From Candidatus Oscillochloris fontis (lineage in GTDB: Bacteria > Chloroflexota > Chloroflexia > Chloroflexales > Chloroflexaceae), in assembly GCF_004138135.1 (NCBI RefSeq), contig NZ_RYFD01000029.1, positions 1-54,553 on the forward strand: DNA of 54,553 nt, in the 5' to 3' direction. The position numbers were made by a program, and so were the translations under genes. The notes beneath the pieces were generated by a model. That model worked only from the letters and a program-made list of their open reading frames with translations. It searched no databases and was not told where the DNA came from. Shown here piece after piece: positions 18,724-26,881 of this stretch (the stretch's first letter is position 1; every line of letters begins with the position of its first letter).

Positions 18724-19550
18724 TGCACATCCTCATCAATGAACACTCAATTCAACAGCAAGCACCCACCCCGTATGCTGCTGATCGCATCCTCATCGAG
18801 TTTTCAGATGCCTTAGACACATTGGAGCCACGGCGGATCAATGACTCCGACGACCCAGATGAAAATCGTGACCCGATCTATTCCCACTCATCAATATTCT
18901 CTTTGCGGCTCTGTGCGCAGATGACGCTCAAAGACCTATTTTACACCGAGCGCGATCACGACAGCGAAACCCTCCGCAAACTACGCACTGTACGCACCTC
19001 GCTCCTACGCCGCATCCGTAACGGCCCATACATTGATACCATCCTCGAAAAGATTCTCCATGAATGTACACGCGATGAAGCCGGCAGCAAGAAGAGACTC
19101 GACGAGAGTACGATTGCTGGCGCAGCCTATTTTGAAGGCATTCTCGTCAGCCTTCAGCACAGCCCACACTACCCACCAGGAGACATCGAGGTCTATTTTT
19201 CCAAGGGTGAAGAACCGCAGCCCGTCGAGATCGAACACTACACCTCAGTTGATGAGATCAAGGTGCGCCGTCGGCACTACTGGCCCCACCCCAAGCATGA
19301 CAAATCCATGCCAACCTATGGTGTCATAGGCACCCAAATGGATCTTCCACCGGAAGAAGCTGAGAAGGTCCTGAACGCGGGCATACCGATTGGCAAACGA
19401 GTCTTTGGCCGTTCTGCCAAGGGAAAGCTCTACGCCTTCCATCGTCACCACAGCAATGAATACCACGGCTACCCAGTTGATGAGGAGGAACTGCGGAAGC
19501 GCGCCAGGGTTATCTATAACTACTTGCGGAAACTAGGTTGGTGTGACTGA
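18723..19550 (+). CDS. Unrecognised 275-residue defence-island protein
   Basis: I cannot place this protein in a family. The N-terminal part is acidic (residues 20-50). The middle is helical and basic (KLRTVRTSLLRRIRNGPYIDTILEKIL, 82-110). The C-terminal 90 residues are compact and rich in conserved-looking His/Gly/Tyr: YWPHPKHDKSMPTYG, KRVFGRSAKGKLYAFHRHH, YHGYPV. The last module could be a small toxin-like nuclease or a binding domain, but this is a guess from residue pattern only. The ATG overlaps the ATPase TAA by one base (TAATG), and its TGA overlaps the jetA ATG by one base (TGATG). Tight coupling suggests it works with the DUF262/ATPase pair. Confidence 0.8.
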   Translation: MHILINEHSIQQQAPTPYAADRILIEFSDALDTLEPRRINDSDDPDENRDPIYSHSSIFSLRLCAQMTLKDLFYTERDHDSETLRKLRTVRTSLLRRIRNGPYIDTILEKILHECTRDEAGSKKRLDESTIAGAAYFEGILVSLQHSPHYPPGDIEVYFSKGEEPQPVEIEHYTSVDEIKVRRRHYWPHPKHDKSMPTYGVIGTQMDLPPEEAEKVLNAGIPIGKRVFGRSAKGKLYAFHRHHSNEYHGYPVDEEELRKRARVIYNYLRKLGWCD

Positions 19551-20800
19551 TGACCATGCCCCGTTTCATCCACTTTCTCACCCTAGCCCGCGAGCAGACG
19601 GCACTGATCGTTGACATCTGCGCCGAGTCCGATCTCCTCAGTCGCGCTCAGTTGCTCCACTACCTAGAACATCATGGTGTGGCGGCTGGCCTCAAGGAGT
19701 CCCTGATAGATGATCTCTGCCAAGCCGCCATTCTGCTGGAAGAACACAACCAAGGCTTCATCGTCAACCCGGCAGTAGTCGATCTCGTCAACTATTATGA
19801 ACGACGCGGACGCCTGATCAGTGCAACCTTCCTGCGCGACCAGATGCTCAACATCGCCGAATTGACCGAGCGGTTGCAACGCGAACTCTTTGCTACTGAA
19901 GCCGACCGTACCGCGATCCTCGATACCATTGACAACCTCTACCGACTAGTACGCGAGGTACGCGAGGCTGGATCCGAACACTATATCGCCTGTATGCGGC
20001 TCCTTGGTGACATCAAACGTTCTGGCGGTAAGCAACCCATCGAGCAACGACTATACGAACTAGAAACCGCACAGCGTCGTTATATCGAGCCACTACGTGC
20101 GCTCATTGACCCTAGTGGCGACTATGTGCCCCGTATCGCCCAACTACACCGCCATGTGGGCGAACTTGGCCGCCAGGATGTACTGCTGGCCCAATCACAG
20201 GAACTCGATCACCGTCGCCTGCGTTTGGCGAGTGACCTACACTTCATTGACCATGAACTATTACGCGGATTTGCAGTGATCGTTGATACCGCCCGTACCC
20301 TGTTACGCTCATTGTTCGATGAGAAGTCACTCAAGGATGCCTTAGCCTTCTGTTTGGCCCACCTCGACCAAGTCTGGGTGGCACTCGACACAACAACTCT
20401 GGTCGCCGTTGGGCGTAACGTCACCCAGGCCACGCCACTAGAAGGCCAAGAATCCTTCTTCGCCGATGTGGTACACCGCCGACTGCTACCGCAACCCAGG
20501 GCACTCAGCATCAACCAGCCCGAACAGTGCCGCGCCGAAGACCTCGTGTTGAGCGAGAGCCGCATCTGGCAAACCATTGCTGCAACCGGAAACATTGGCA
20601 GTTGGCCCACCTTTGCTGTCCATACATTCTCTGGTTATGCCGAAGAGGAACAGTTGCGCGCCATGGTACTACCATTGCTACGCCCGCACCCGCAGATCAC
20701 ACTCATGCTCAATGACCAATTGTTTGTTCACGAACTAAGCACCCAAACGCTCCACATGCACGACTTCGGCGTGCGCTGGGAGGAACACTATGCCCGTTGA
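19550..20800 (+). CDS. jetA: Wadjet protein JetA (kleisin-like)
   Basis: The 416-residue protein is first in a four-gene block whose order and features match Wadjet (JetA kleisin, JetB, JetC SMC, JetD nuclease). It is mostly helical: a winged-helix-like N-terminus (LLSRAQLLHYLEHHGV), a long helical middle (LTERLQRELFATEADRTAILDTIDNLYRLVREVREAG), and a C-terminal domain ending LHMHDFGVRWEEHYAR. By family knowledge the kleisin bridges the JetC heads. The assignment rests mainly on context because JetA sequences diverge. It starts on the last base of the preceding stop and overlaps jetB by 11 bases. Confidence 0.75.
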   Translation: MTMPRFIHFLTLAREQTALIVDICAESDLLSRAQLLHYLEHHGVAAGLKESLIDDLCQAAILLEEHNQGFIVNPAVVDLVNYYERRGRLISATFLRDQMLNIAELTERLQRELFATEADRTAILDTIDNLYRLVREVREAGSEHYIACMRLLGDIKRSGGKQPIEQRLYELETAQRRYIEPLRALIDPSGDYVPRIAQLHRHVGELGRQDVLLAQSQELDHRRLRLASDLHFIDHELLRGFAVIVDTARTLLRSLFDEKSLKDALAFCLAHLDQVWVALDTTTLVAVGRNVTQATPLEGQESFFADVVHRRLLPQPRALSINQPEQCRAEDLVLSESRIWQTIAATGNIGSWPTFAVHTFSGYAEEEQLRAMVLPLLRPHPQITLMLNDQLFVHELSTQTLHMHDFGVRWEEHYAR

Positions 20801-21347
20801 TGCCCCACCCCGCAGCGCCGAGATCTTCCAGCGCCTACTGCGTGGCTATCAGTTTAGCGCATCGGATCACGCATCCGACGACCTTGGCCCACTCTACACG
20901 GTACTCGATGATCGCTTTATTTGGTTCCAAGATCACCTCGCTGCGATGGGTTTCAGCCTCGTCCGCGACAGTGAAGTCATACTCCTAGAGAAGGAGCAGA
21001 AGGAAATAACCAACGAAGAGCGCCAAATAGTCGTTGCGATCTTTCTGCTAAGTGATCTCTGGCTTGAACAAGGCGGTAGCTACCAAGATCTCTTTACCAT
21101 GCCCATTCGTTGGGCCGACCTAAACTGGCTACGTGATGGCTATGGGCGCGAATACCTAGCCCAAGTCAGTCTCCAAGATCTCGACTCTCTTGAGGATCTC
21201 TGGCGTCGCATGGTTCGCAAAGGGTTCGTTACCTATAACAACGAGACACGAACCCTAACCCTACGCGATCCCGCCGCACGCATTCTCACCATGGCCCGTC
21301 GGATCCACCAGAGCCTACGTTCCACCGAGGAGGCCGTTCATGCGTGA
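20790..21347 (+). CDS. jetB: Wadjet protein JetB (MukE/DUF4194-like)
   Basis: The 185-residue protein resembles the DUF4194/MukE-like winged-helix partner of kleisin. Visible features are RLLRGYQFSASDHASDDLGPLYTVL, LLEKEQKEITNEERQIVVAIFLLSDLW, and a wing-like end VRKGFVTYNNETRTLTLRDPA. A strong GGGAGG ribosome site sits inside jetA before the ATG, so it may be translated at a higher rate than jetA. Its end overlaps jetC by 8 bases. Confidence 0.78.
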   Translation: MPVDAPPRSAEIFQRLLRGYQFSASDHASDDLGPLYTVLDDRFIWFQDHLAAMGFSLVRDSEVILLEKEQKEITNEERQIVVAIFLLSDLWLEQGGSYQDLFTMPIRWADLNWLRDGYGREYLAQVSLQDLDSLEDLWRRMVRKGFVTYNNETRTLTLRDPAARILTMARRIHQSLRSTEEAVHA

Positions 21348-24099
21348 GATGGCGAGCAGTATCCTCAAGATCGGTATGATCAATAGTGGCATGTTCGATA
21401 CACTAGAGATTAATACCGATGTACGTGCCGTACACTTGGTAGGCGACAATAATGTCGGTAAGACCAGCCTAATCGAGATTATCCAATTTCTCTATTTTCC
21501 CGATCTGCGTGACATGCACTTCTCGAAGAGCCTGACCGAAACCCTAGCCTTCTACTTCCGACGCGAAGGTTCCTACATCCTCTTCACCATACGCAACGTG
21601 CATGGTAAGCAACGCACCCTCGGTGTCTATGGTACTGGAACCGCGCACACACGTCAGGTTTTCGCCTTCGATGGGAGCTTCACGCTCACCGACTTCCTTG
21701 ATGAGCAGTATCACGTACTCTCACCGCAAAATGTCGGTATACACCTAGCAGATCGGCGTTTCTATATCTACCAACGTGTAGAAGATCACGAGCGCGGGTT
21801 GATCGGCGAGCAGAGCGAGGATGCAGCCAACATCCATCTCTTTGATATGGGACGCGACAACTTCCGACTGCTGCGGCGTCTACTCCAGAACCTCCTGCGT
21901 CTAGAGCGCCTGACTGATCGCGATATCCGCCTCTTTCTCAATGCCCTAGTTGAGAGTACCGGTGCCAAGACGCGCATTGATGTCGCCCGCGACTTTGAAC
22001 GCAAGTATGCCGACGCCCGTAACATCCGCGAACGCATCAACAGCCTACAACGCCTCAAACCATTGATCGACCAGTGGATCACAGCGAACACGCGATTGAC
22101 ACAAGCCAAGAACGCGGAACATGCAGCTCGCCTGCGCCTGTACTACGCCGCACAGTGCTACGCCACGCTGCTTGAGGAGCAGCAGCGCGATCTAAGTGGA
22201 CGCATATCTACGATCAACGTGGCACTAAACGAATTAGATGAACAACGCCAACGTCTTGCTAATCAGATCGCGAAACAAAACAGTCGCAAAGACGAACTCA
22301 AATGCATGCTCGATGAGCTACAGAATCTGATCGCGCGCTGCTCTGGTCGTCAGCGCGAGGAGGTACGCACTGAACGCGATGGCTATACCTACCGTGCAAT
22401 CGAACTGCAAAAACGCATTGACCAGTCCAGCAACGTAAGTGTTGCGCAGATTGAGAGCCGACTGCGGCGTGACCAGGAGGAGCGCGAACGCATCCGCCGC
22501 CAGATCGCGAGCCGCACGATCAGTCACTTGCTGGTCGAGGCCAGTTTGAGCGATGAGCAGCGCGCCCTGCTGCGCTTCCTAATCTCGGAACAGCTACTCA
22601 GCCTGCCCCTCGCCGACAGCGTCGCCGATGCCTCGCAGTTGCTAGCGGCTGCGCATGCCGCCGCCAGCCAGGTTGACCCACAGGGGAATTTCCACGGCTT
22701 TGGTCTCAATATCGCTCGCCATGTCTGGTATCGCCCAATCACCGAGGAAGAATCGCTCACCGACCGACTCGCCGAGATTGAGCAGCGCATCGCCAGCCAT
22801 GAACTCGAACTGAAGATCGCCCGTGACCGCGAGCAGGCTCAACAAGAGATCAGATCACTACAGCGTCAAGCCGATGAACTCGACAAATTACTCGGCGCAT
22901 TCGATCACTTGGCGGTGTTAGAGGCAAGCAGTGGTGGAGTAGCATCTGTTTTGCGGGAGTTGGAAGCCTGCCAACACGAACAGGGAGATCTTGAGGCACA
23001 GCAAGGCCCACTTAGGGATCGCGTGCGATCTAAACAAGATGAGCATGTGGCGCTACAGTCGCAACAACGTGCATTGCAACAACACCTCGGTGAGGTGCGT
23101 CAGGAGGTTAAAGAGATTGGTAACATCGAAGACCCATGCCCCACCGACATTGCAGACCTCGCTGCTGCCGAACTACCTAAAATCTTTGATCAGAGCCGTG
23201 AGCACTATCGTGACCAGCGTAGTGAGCGAAAACGGGCCGAAGAAGCACTGCACAATCCGCGTACACAATTGGATCATCTCTATGAACGCGAAGCGCCAGA
23301 ACTACCTTTTGAGCAGTGGGTAGACGAAAAACACCGCTTGACTGCTGAAGTTGAGCGGCTCGAAACCCAACTGCATGAAAGTTACACCAACCTATTCACC
23401 CTTGCCAAAGGCGAACTCGACAAGCTCACTCAAGCCTTTGATGTGGTACGGAGCCGGGTCGCTGAACTGAATAACAGCATCCGGCGGGTAAGCATCTCGA
23501 ATATCGAGCGCATTGAGATTCAGGTACAAGAAAGCCAATTGGTCGAGGCTATCCGGCAGACCAGTCGCGCACAACTCGACATGTTTACACCGATCACGGG
23601 CAATCTTTCACTGGAAGAAGCCGAACAAAAGATCGAAGAACACCTGGCTAACACGTTGCGCGCCCACGGGCACGAGTTGAATCTCGACAATCTCTTCCAC
23701 CTAGAGTTTCGCGTCACCTACGCCCAAACTGGCGAACAGCGCACCGTCACCGAAATCCACAGCTTCGAGTCAAACGGAACTGCCATCGGGGTCAAGATCG
23801 TTGTCTACCTGGGACTGATCCGGCTGCTTCAGGGCAACCGACGCAGCATCGTCAGTCGCATCCCCTTCTTTCTTGATGAGGTCGGTAGCCTTTCTAGCAA
23901 TAACGTTCGCCAGATCATCGCCTACTGTGCCGAACACAATTTCCTACCAATCTTCGCCAGCCCAACGATGCGCAGCGATATTCCACATTCCTACATTTTG
24001 CAGCGCGATGGCGACCGTAGCCGACTGGTCAATGAGGTTATTCTGACTGAACGAGAATATACCGATGCAGCCACCCGCATGGATCACGCAGCTCGCTGA
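21340..24099 (+). CDS. jetC: Wadjet protein JetC (SMC/MukB-like ATPase)
   Basis: The 919-residue SMC-type ATPase has N-terminal Walker A GDNNVGKTS (35-43) and C-terminal Walker B IPFFLDEVGSLSS (D846-E847). A candidate ABC signature loop, FESNGTAIGVKI, precedes Walker B. The interior is long coiled coil (about 230-780) with many Glu/Arg/Gln heptads and a hinge-like break near residues 400-500. It is shorter than many MukB-like JetC proteins (about 1100). In characterised Wadjet, JetABC extrudes DNA loops and senses small circular plasmids. A GAGGAGG site lies just before the ATG. Confidence 0.88.
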   Translation: MREMASSILKIGMINSGMFDTLEINTDVRAVHLVGDNNVGKTSLIEIIQFLYFPDLRDMHFSKSLTETLAFYFRREGSYILFTIRNVHGKQRTLGVYGTGTAHTRQVFAFDGSFTLTDFLDEQYHVLSPQNVGIHLADRRFYIYQRVEDHERGLIGEQSEDAANIHLFDMGRDNFRLLRRLLQNLLRLERLTDRDIRLFLNALVESTGAKTRIDVARDFERKYADARNIRERINSLQRLKPLIDQWITANTRLTQAKNAEHAARLRLYYAAQCYATLLEEQQRDLSGRISTINVALNELDEQRQRLANQIAKQNSRKDELKCMLDELQNLIARCSGRQREEVRTERDGYTYRAIELQKRIDQSSNVSVAQIESRLRRDQEERERIRRQIASRTISHLLVEASLSDEQRALLRFLISEQLLSLPLADSVADASQLLAAAHAAASQVDPQGNFHGFGLNIARHVWYRPITEEESLTDRLAEIEQRIASHELELKIARDREQAQQEIRSLQRQADELDKLLGAFDHLAVLEASSGGVASVLRELEACQHEQGDLEAQQGPLRDRVRSKQDEHVALQSQQRALQQHLGEVRQEVKEIGNIEDPCPTDIADLAAAELPKIFDQSREHYRDQRSERKRAEEALHNPRTQLDHLYEREAPELPFEQWVDEKHRLTAEVERLETQLHESYTNLFTLAKGELDKLTQAFDVVRSRVAELNNSIRRVSISNIERIEIQVQESQLVEAIRQTSRAQLDMFTPITGNLSLEEAEQKIEEHLANTLRAHGHELNLDNLFHLEFRVTYAQTGEQRTVTEIHSFESNGTAIGVKIVVYLGLIRLLQGNRRSIVSRIPFFLDEVGSLSSNNVRQIIAYCAEHNFLPIFASPTMRSDIPHSYILQRDGDRSRLVNEVILTEREYTDAATRMDHAAR

Positions 24100-24886
24100 T
24101 AACGAAGCAGTCGCATATAGCCAGATCCGCCCTAAGGACAAAGTGTTACTTGAGCAGATCCAGGCGCTCCGTCTGGTTGAGATTGCAACCCAGGGCAACC
24201 AACGCCGAGTTGTTATTATCAACAAAGAAGGGTTTAGCCAATGGTTCCGGACGAAGTACCCCGAAACAGCCCTAGCCCCAGTCACTGGTCAACGTGCCGC
24301 CAACATTGCCCGTGCTGGGCATAGTAAGGCAGGCGTCGCTACCCACAAGGCACAACCCATCCTACTGCGCTGGTTCAGCACCGACCCAAATTCGACTTGG
24401 GCTGATCTGACCCGACGTTGTGGGATCATCGGCATCACGAGTGATCGTCTAGCCACGCTCGATCTCCCACCATACTGGACGCTACTGACTATCGAGAACT
24501 GGGAGCCATTTTTAGCCGTAGACTATGCGCCACAGACAGGCGCAATTATTACCATCTTCACAGGCGGTAATATTGCTGAGACGACGCTTCAGGCTCTCGC
24601 CACACTTAGGCCAACACCGACACAGGCTATTCACTTCGGCGACTATGACTGGTCAGGTCTGGCTATCTACCGGCGTATTCGAGCAACAATTCCGCAGTGT
24701 CTTCTCTATATACCTACCGACATTGCGCTACTTTTCCGCAACTTTGCCAGCCACGATCTGCTCATTGGTCAATCCCCCCTTGTAGTACGCGAGGACGATC
24801 CACCTGAGTTCCATGAGGTAACTATGCTGATTGCGCAATACAACGCTGGTCTGGAGCAGGAGATTATTGCCCCGCCAGTGCTCTAA
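24065..24886 (+). CDS. jetD: Wadjet nuclease JetD (DUF2220, TOPRIM)
   Basis: The protein has 273 residues. The N-terminal half carries winged-helix-like segments. The C-terminal DUF2220/TOPRIM domain shows the conserved LLTIENWEPFL (Glu-Asn) motif, AIHFGDYDWSGLAIYRRI (metal-binding DxD) and the terminal LEQEII. These match JetD, the topoisomerase VI-related subunit that cleaves plasmid DNA once JetABC has stalled. It is shorter than typical JetD (my recollection, over 330 residues), mostly at the N-terminus. The start lies 35 bases inside jetC in another frame, with only a weak ribosome site, so translation probably depends on jetC. Confidence 0.85.
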   Translation: MQPPAWITQLADNEAVAYSQIRPKDKVLLEQIQALRLVEIATQGNQRRVVIINKEGFSQWFRTKYPETALAPVTGQRAANIARAGHSKAGVATHKAQPILLRWFSTDPNSTWADLTRRCGIIGITSDRLATLDLPPYWTLLTIENWEPFLAVDYAPQTGAIITIFTGGNIAETTLQALATLRPTPTQAIHFGDYDWSGLAIYRRIRATIPQCLLYIPTDIALLFRNFASHDLLIGQSPLVVREDDPPEFHEVTMLIAQYNAGLEQEIIAPPVL

Positions 24887-24933
24887 CATGCAAAAATCTA
24901 CACAAAGTAGAACACCAACACAAAGGCCCCACC

Positions 24934-25602
24934 ATGCTCCACGCCCTCATCTTCGACTTCGACGGCCTGATTCTGGATACCGAGACGCCCAAATACCAGG
25001 CGTGGCAGGAGGTCTTTGCCGCGTATGGATGCGATCTGCCGATGGCGACCTGGGCGCAGGCGGTGGGCAGCAATCAGCGCTTCGATCCCTACCGCTACCT
25101 CGAATCACTCGTGGGGCGCGAACTGGATCACGACACCCTGCGCGCCACCACCCGCGCTCGCTTCCGCGAATTGCTCGGTGTGCCGCGCCCGCTCCCCGGC
25201 GTGGTGGCCTACATCGAGGCGGCGCAGCGTCTGGACATGCGCCTCGCAATTGCCTCAAGTTCGCCGCGCACCTGGATTGACGAGCATCTCAGCACGCTGG
25301 GGCTGCACCACCACTTCAGCATCTTCTGCACCATTGATGATGTGGCGCGCAGCAAACCCGACCCCGATCTCTACCTGTTGGCGCTGGAGCGCCTGGGGGT
25401 GAGCGCGAGCCAAGCTCTAGCCCTGGAAGACTCGCCCAATGGGGTACGCGCCGCCCAAGCGGCGGGCATCTACAGCATCGCCGTACCCAACCCCGTCACC
25501 GCGCAGATGGATCTGCGCCACGCCGATCTGGTGCTGCCGAGTCTGGCGGCGATGAGTCTGGAGGAGGTGGTGGGGCATGCACAAACCCGCCGGTCATCCT
25601 GA
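24934..25602 (+). CDS. HAD-superfamily hydrolase (beta-phosphoglucomutase-like)
   Basis: The 222-residue protein has HAD motif I IFDFDGLILDTE at the N-terminus (nucleophile and acid Asp), motif II IASSSPRTW, motif III lysine in RSKPDPDLY, and motif IV LEDSPNGVRAA. An alpha-helical cap lies between residues about 15 and 90, as in phosphoglycolate phosphatase/beta-phosphoglucomutase relatives. The substrate is unknown. It starts 47 bases after jetD with a poor ribosome site and reads like a separate housekeeping gene. Its stop codon lies inside the tmRNA terminator hairpin. Confidence 0.88.
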   Translation: MLHALIFDFDGLILDTETPKYQAWQEVFAAYGCDLPMATWAQAVGSNQRFDPYRYLESLVGRELDHDTLRATTRARFRELLGVPRPLPGVVAYIEAAQRLDMRLAIASSSPRTWIDEHLSTLGLHHHFSIFCTIDDVARSKPDPDLYLLALERLGVSASQALALEDSPNGVRAAQAAGIYSIAVPNPVTAQMDLRHADLVLPSLAAMSLEEVVGHAQTRRSS

Positions 25603-25610
25603 CCGGCGGG
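25586..25610 (-). terminator. tmRNA terminator, overlapping the HAD stop codon
   Basis: Eleven-base perfect arms CCCGCCGGTCA and TGACCGGCGGG with a 3-base loop, followed on the minus strand by TTTG. It ends the tmRNA transcript. The HAD gene TGA (25600-25602) is in the stem, so it may also end the plus-strand transcript. Confidence 0.8.
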
Positions 25611-25623
25611 CATTGGGTTGAAG

Positions 25624-25989
25624 TGGTGGAGATGGGGGGATTCGAACCCCCGTCCAGAAAGCTGGACCGCAGACATGCTACAGGTTTATCCCATCGTTTG
25701 AGCTCGCCCGCGACCATACGATGAGCAGAACGGTCTTTGGGCAAACCGATTTATCTTAAGCCTAAGCTAACCGGTGTTCGCCTAAGCAGCACCCGACTTG
25801 CTGACGTCGTACCCCCAACCATCAGGTGAATTGAGGACGACGCGCTACCTAATTAGGCAGCGAGGGCCAGGCGCGGAGCCTGAGCCCGAATGTTGTAGTT
25901 GGCAGTTATTGCCGTTGCCCCTTTAACGTGACTGGGCGGCACGACCTGCAATCCACGGCTTGCCCTCCCTGTCGAAGCCAAGCATCCCC
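25624..25989 (-). ncRNA. ssrA: tmRNA (transfer-messenger RNA)
   Basis: This 366-nt RNA has a tRNA-like end. The 5' GGGGATG pairs with CATCTCC near the 3' end (one G-U), followed by ACCA, with a T-arm around GGGTTCGAATCC. The 3' CCA is encoded. The message part encodes the tag ANYNIRAQAPRLALAA followed by TAA (25853-25903 on the minus strand). The LALAA end is the usual ClpXP/ClpAP degradation signal. The AATAACT just before the resume codon fits the upstream element of other tmRNAs. The RNA rescues stalled ribosomes with SmpB. It is flanked by a good promoter and terminator. Confidence 0.96.
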
Positions 25990-26001
25990 ATTCGTGTCTG
26001 T

Positions 26002-26029
26002 ATTATACCCCAGTTAGGGGGGGCGTCAA
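26002..26029 (-). promoter_or_regulatory. Sigma70-type promoter of ssrA
   Basis: On the minus strand, TTGACG-N16-TATAAT ends 12 bases before the mature tmRNA 5' end, which leaves room for a short leader trimmed by RNase P. Confidence 0.8.
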
Positions 26030-26119
26030 TAGGTCTTTGGGTGGTAACTGTTCACACTTGGGGTAAAGGAAGCTTCTGATTAATGCTAGGAGAACTGTGA
26101 ACAATTACTTTTGGTGCAG

Positions 26120-26716
26120 CTACACGCTCCCAAAGTAGCGTAGCGCCAACCGTAACCGCGACTCCAGATCCTCCGGCGCATCAGCCGGGAGCGCCGCAAC
26201 CGCCGCACTCGCCTCGCTACTGTTATACCCCAGGCTCACCAATAGTTCGGCTAGTTCCGTATTCAGCGCCGAAGGTGCCGCCGCTGCCCCACCCGCAGCC
26301 ATCGGCAAACCCTTCAGATCCAGCTTACCCTTCAACTCCAACACCAAACGCTCGGCGGTCTTCTTGCCAATCCCTGGCACCCGTGCAAGTGCCGCTGTGT
26401 CGTTCTGGGCCACCATCAATCGAATATCGTCCGGACTACCCGCCGATAGCAGGCTTAAGCCTACCTTCGGCCCCACCCCACTGACACTCAGCAAACTCTC
26501 AAAGAGTGCCCGTTGCGCCAATGTGCTAAACCCGTACAACAACAACGCATCCTCACGCACGATCATGTGCGTGTAGAGGAAGAGCAACTCGCCAACCGCC
26601 CCGCACGCCCCCAACACGCTGCGCGGCGCATAGACCAACCAGCCCACGCCACCCGTCTCGATCACCAGGTGGTCGCTGCCAATATGAATGAGTGTTCCGC
26701 GTAATGATGCGATCAT
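26120..26716 (-). CDS. ruvA: Holliday junction branch migration protein RuvA
   Basis: The 198-residue protein starts [20 protein letters not shown], the conserved RuvA OB-fold beginning. Helix-hairpin-helix motifs follow in [17 protein letters not shown] and [22 protein letters not shown]. After a variable linker comes the C-terminal RuvB-binding domain III ([20 protein letters not shown]). RuvA tetramers hold four-way DNA junctions for RuvB. The ATG is only 6 bases after a TATAAT box and has no ribosome site, so the mRNA is probably leaderless. Confidence 0.95.
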   Translation of the reverse strand: MIASLRGTLIHIGSDHLVIETGGVGWLVYAPRSVLGACGAVGELLFLYTHMIVREDALLLYGFSTLAQRALFESLLSVSGVGPKVGLSLLSAGSPDDIRLMVAQNDTAALARVPGIGKKTAERLVLELKGKLDLKGLPMAAGGAAAAPSALNTELAELLVSLGYNSSEASAAVAALPADAPEDLESRLRLALRYFGSV

Positions 26717-26722
26717 GGCACG

Positions 26723-26728
26723 ATTATA
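26723..26728 (-). promoter_or_regulatory. -10 box placing ruvA on a leaderless mRNA
   Basis: A perfect TATAAT on the minus strand is followed by CGTGCC and then the ruvA ATG, so transcription would start at or next to the A of ATG. The -35 region is weak. Confidence 0.55.
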
Positions 26729-26784
26729 CCATCCTTGCCATCCCGTAGGCAGAAGGGGTATACTGGTACCTATATCATAGGAGT

Positions 26785-26856
26785 GGCGAAGCATCGCCAA
26801 CCAATGTCGTCCGTGTTCCTCATGATGCCACATGGAGGGCGATGCTTCGCCCCTAC
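26785..26856. repeat. Dispersed hairpin repeat, copy 1
   Basis: Arms GGCGAAGCATCGCC (26785) and GGCGATGCTTCGCC (26838) flank about 39 bases, ending CCTAC. A second copy with nearly the same arms lies at 31479-31545 after the crtI-like gene. The arms are themselves near-palindromes. The repeat resembles a non-coding MITE or REP element. Confidence 0.7.
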
Positions 26857-26881
26857 AACCATATCGAAGGAGGAATGATCT

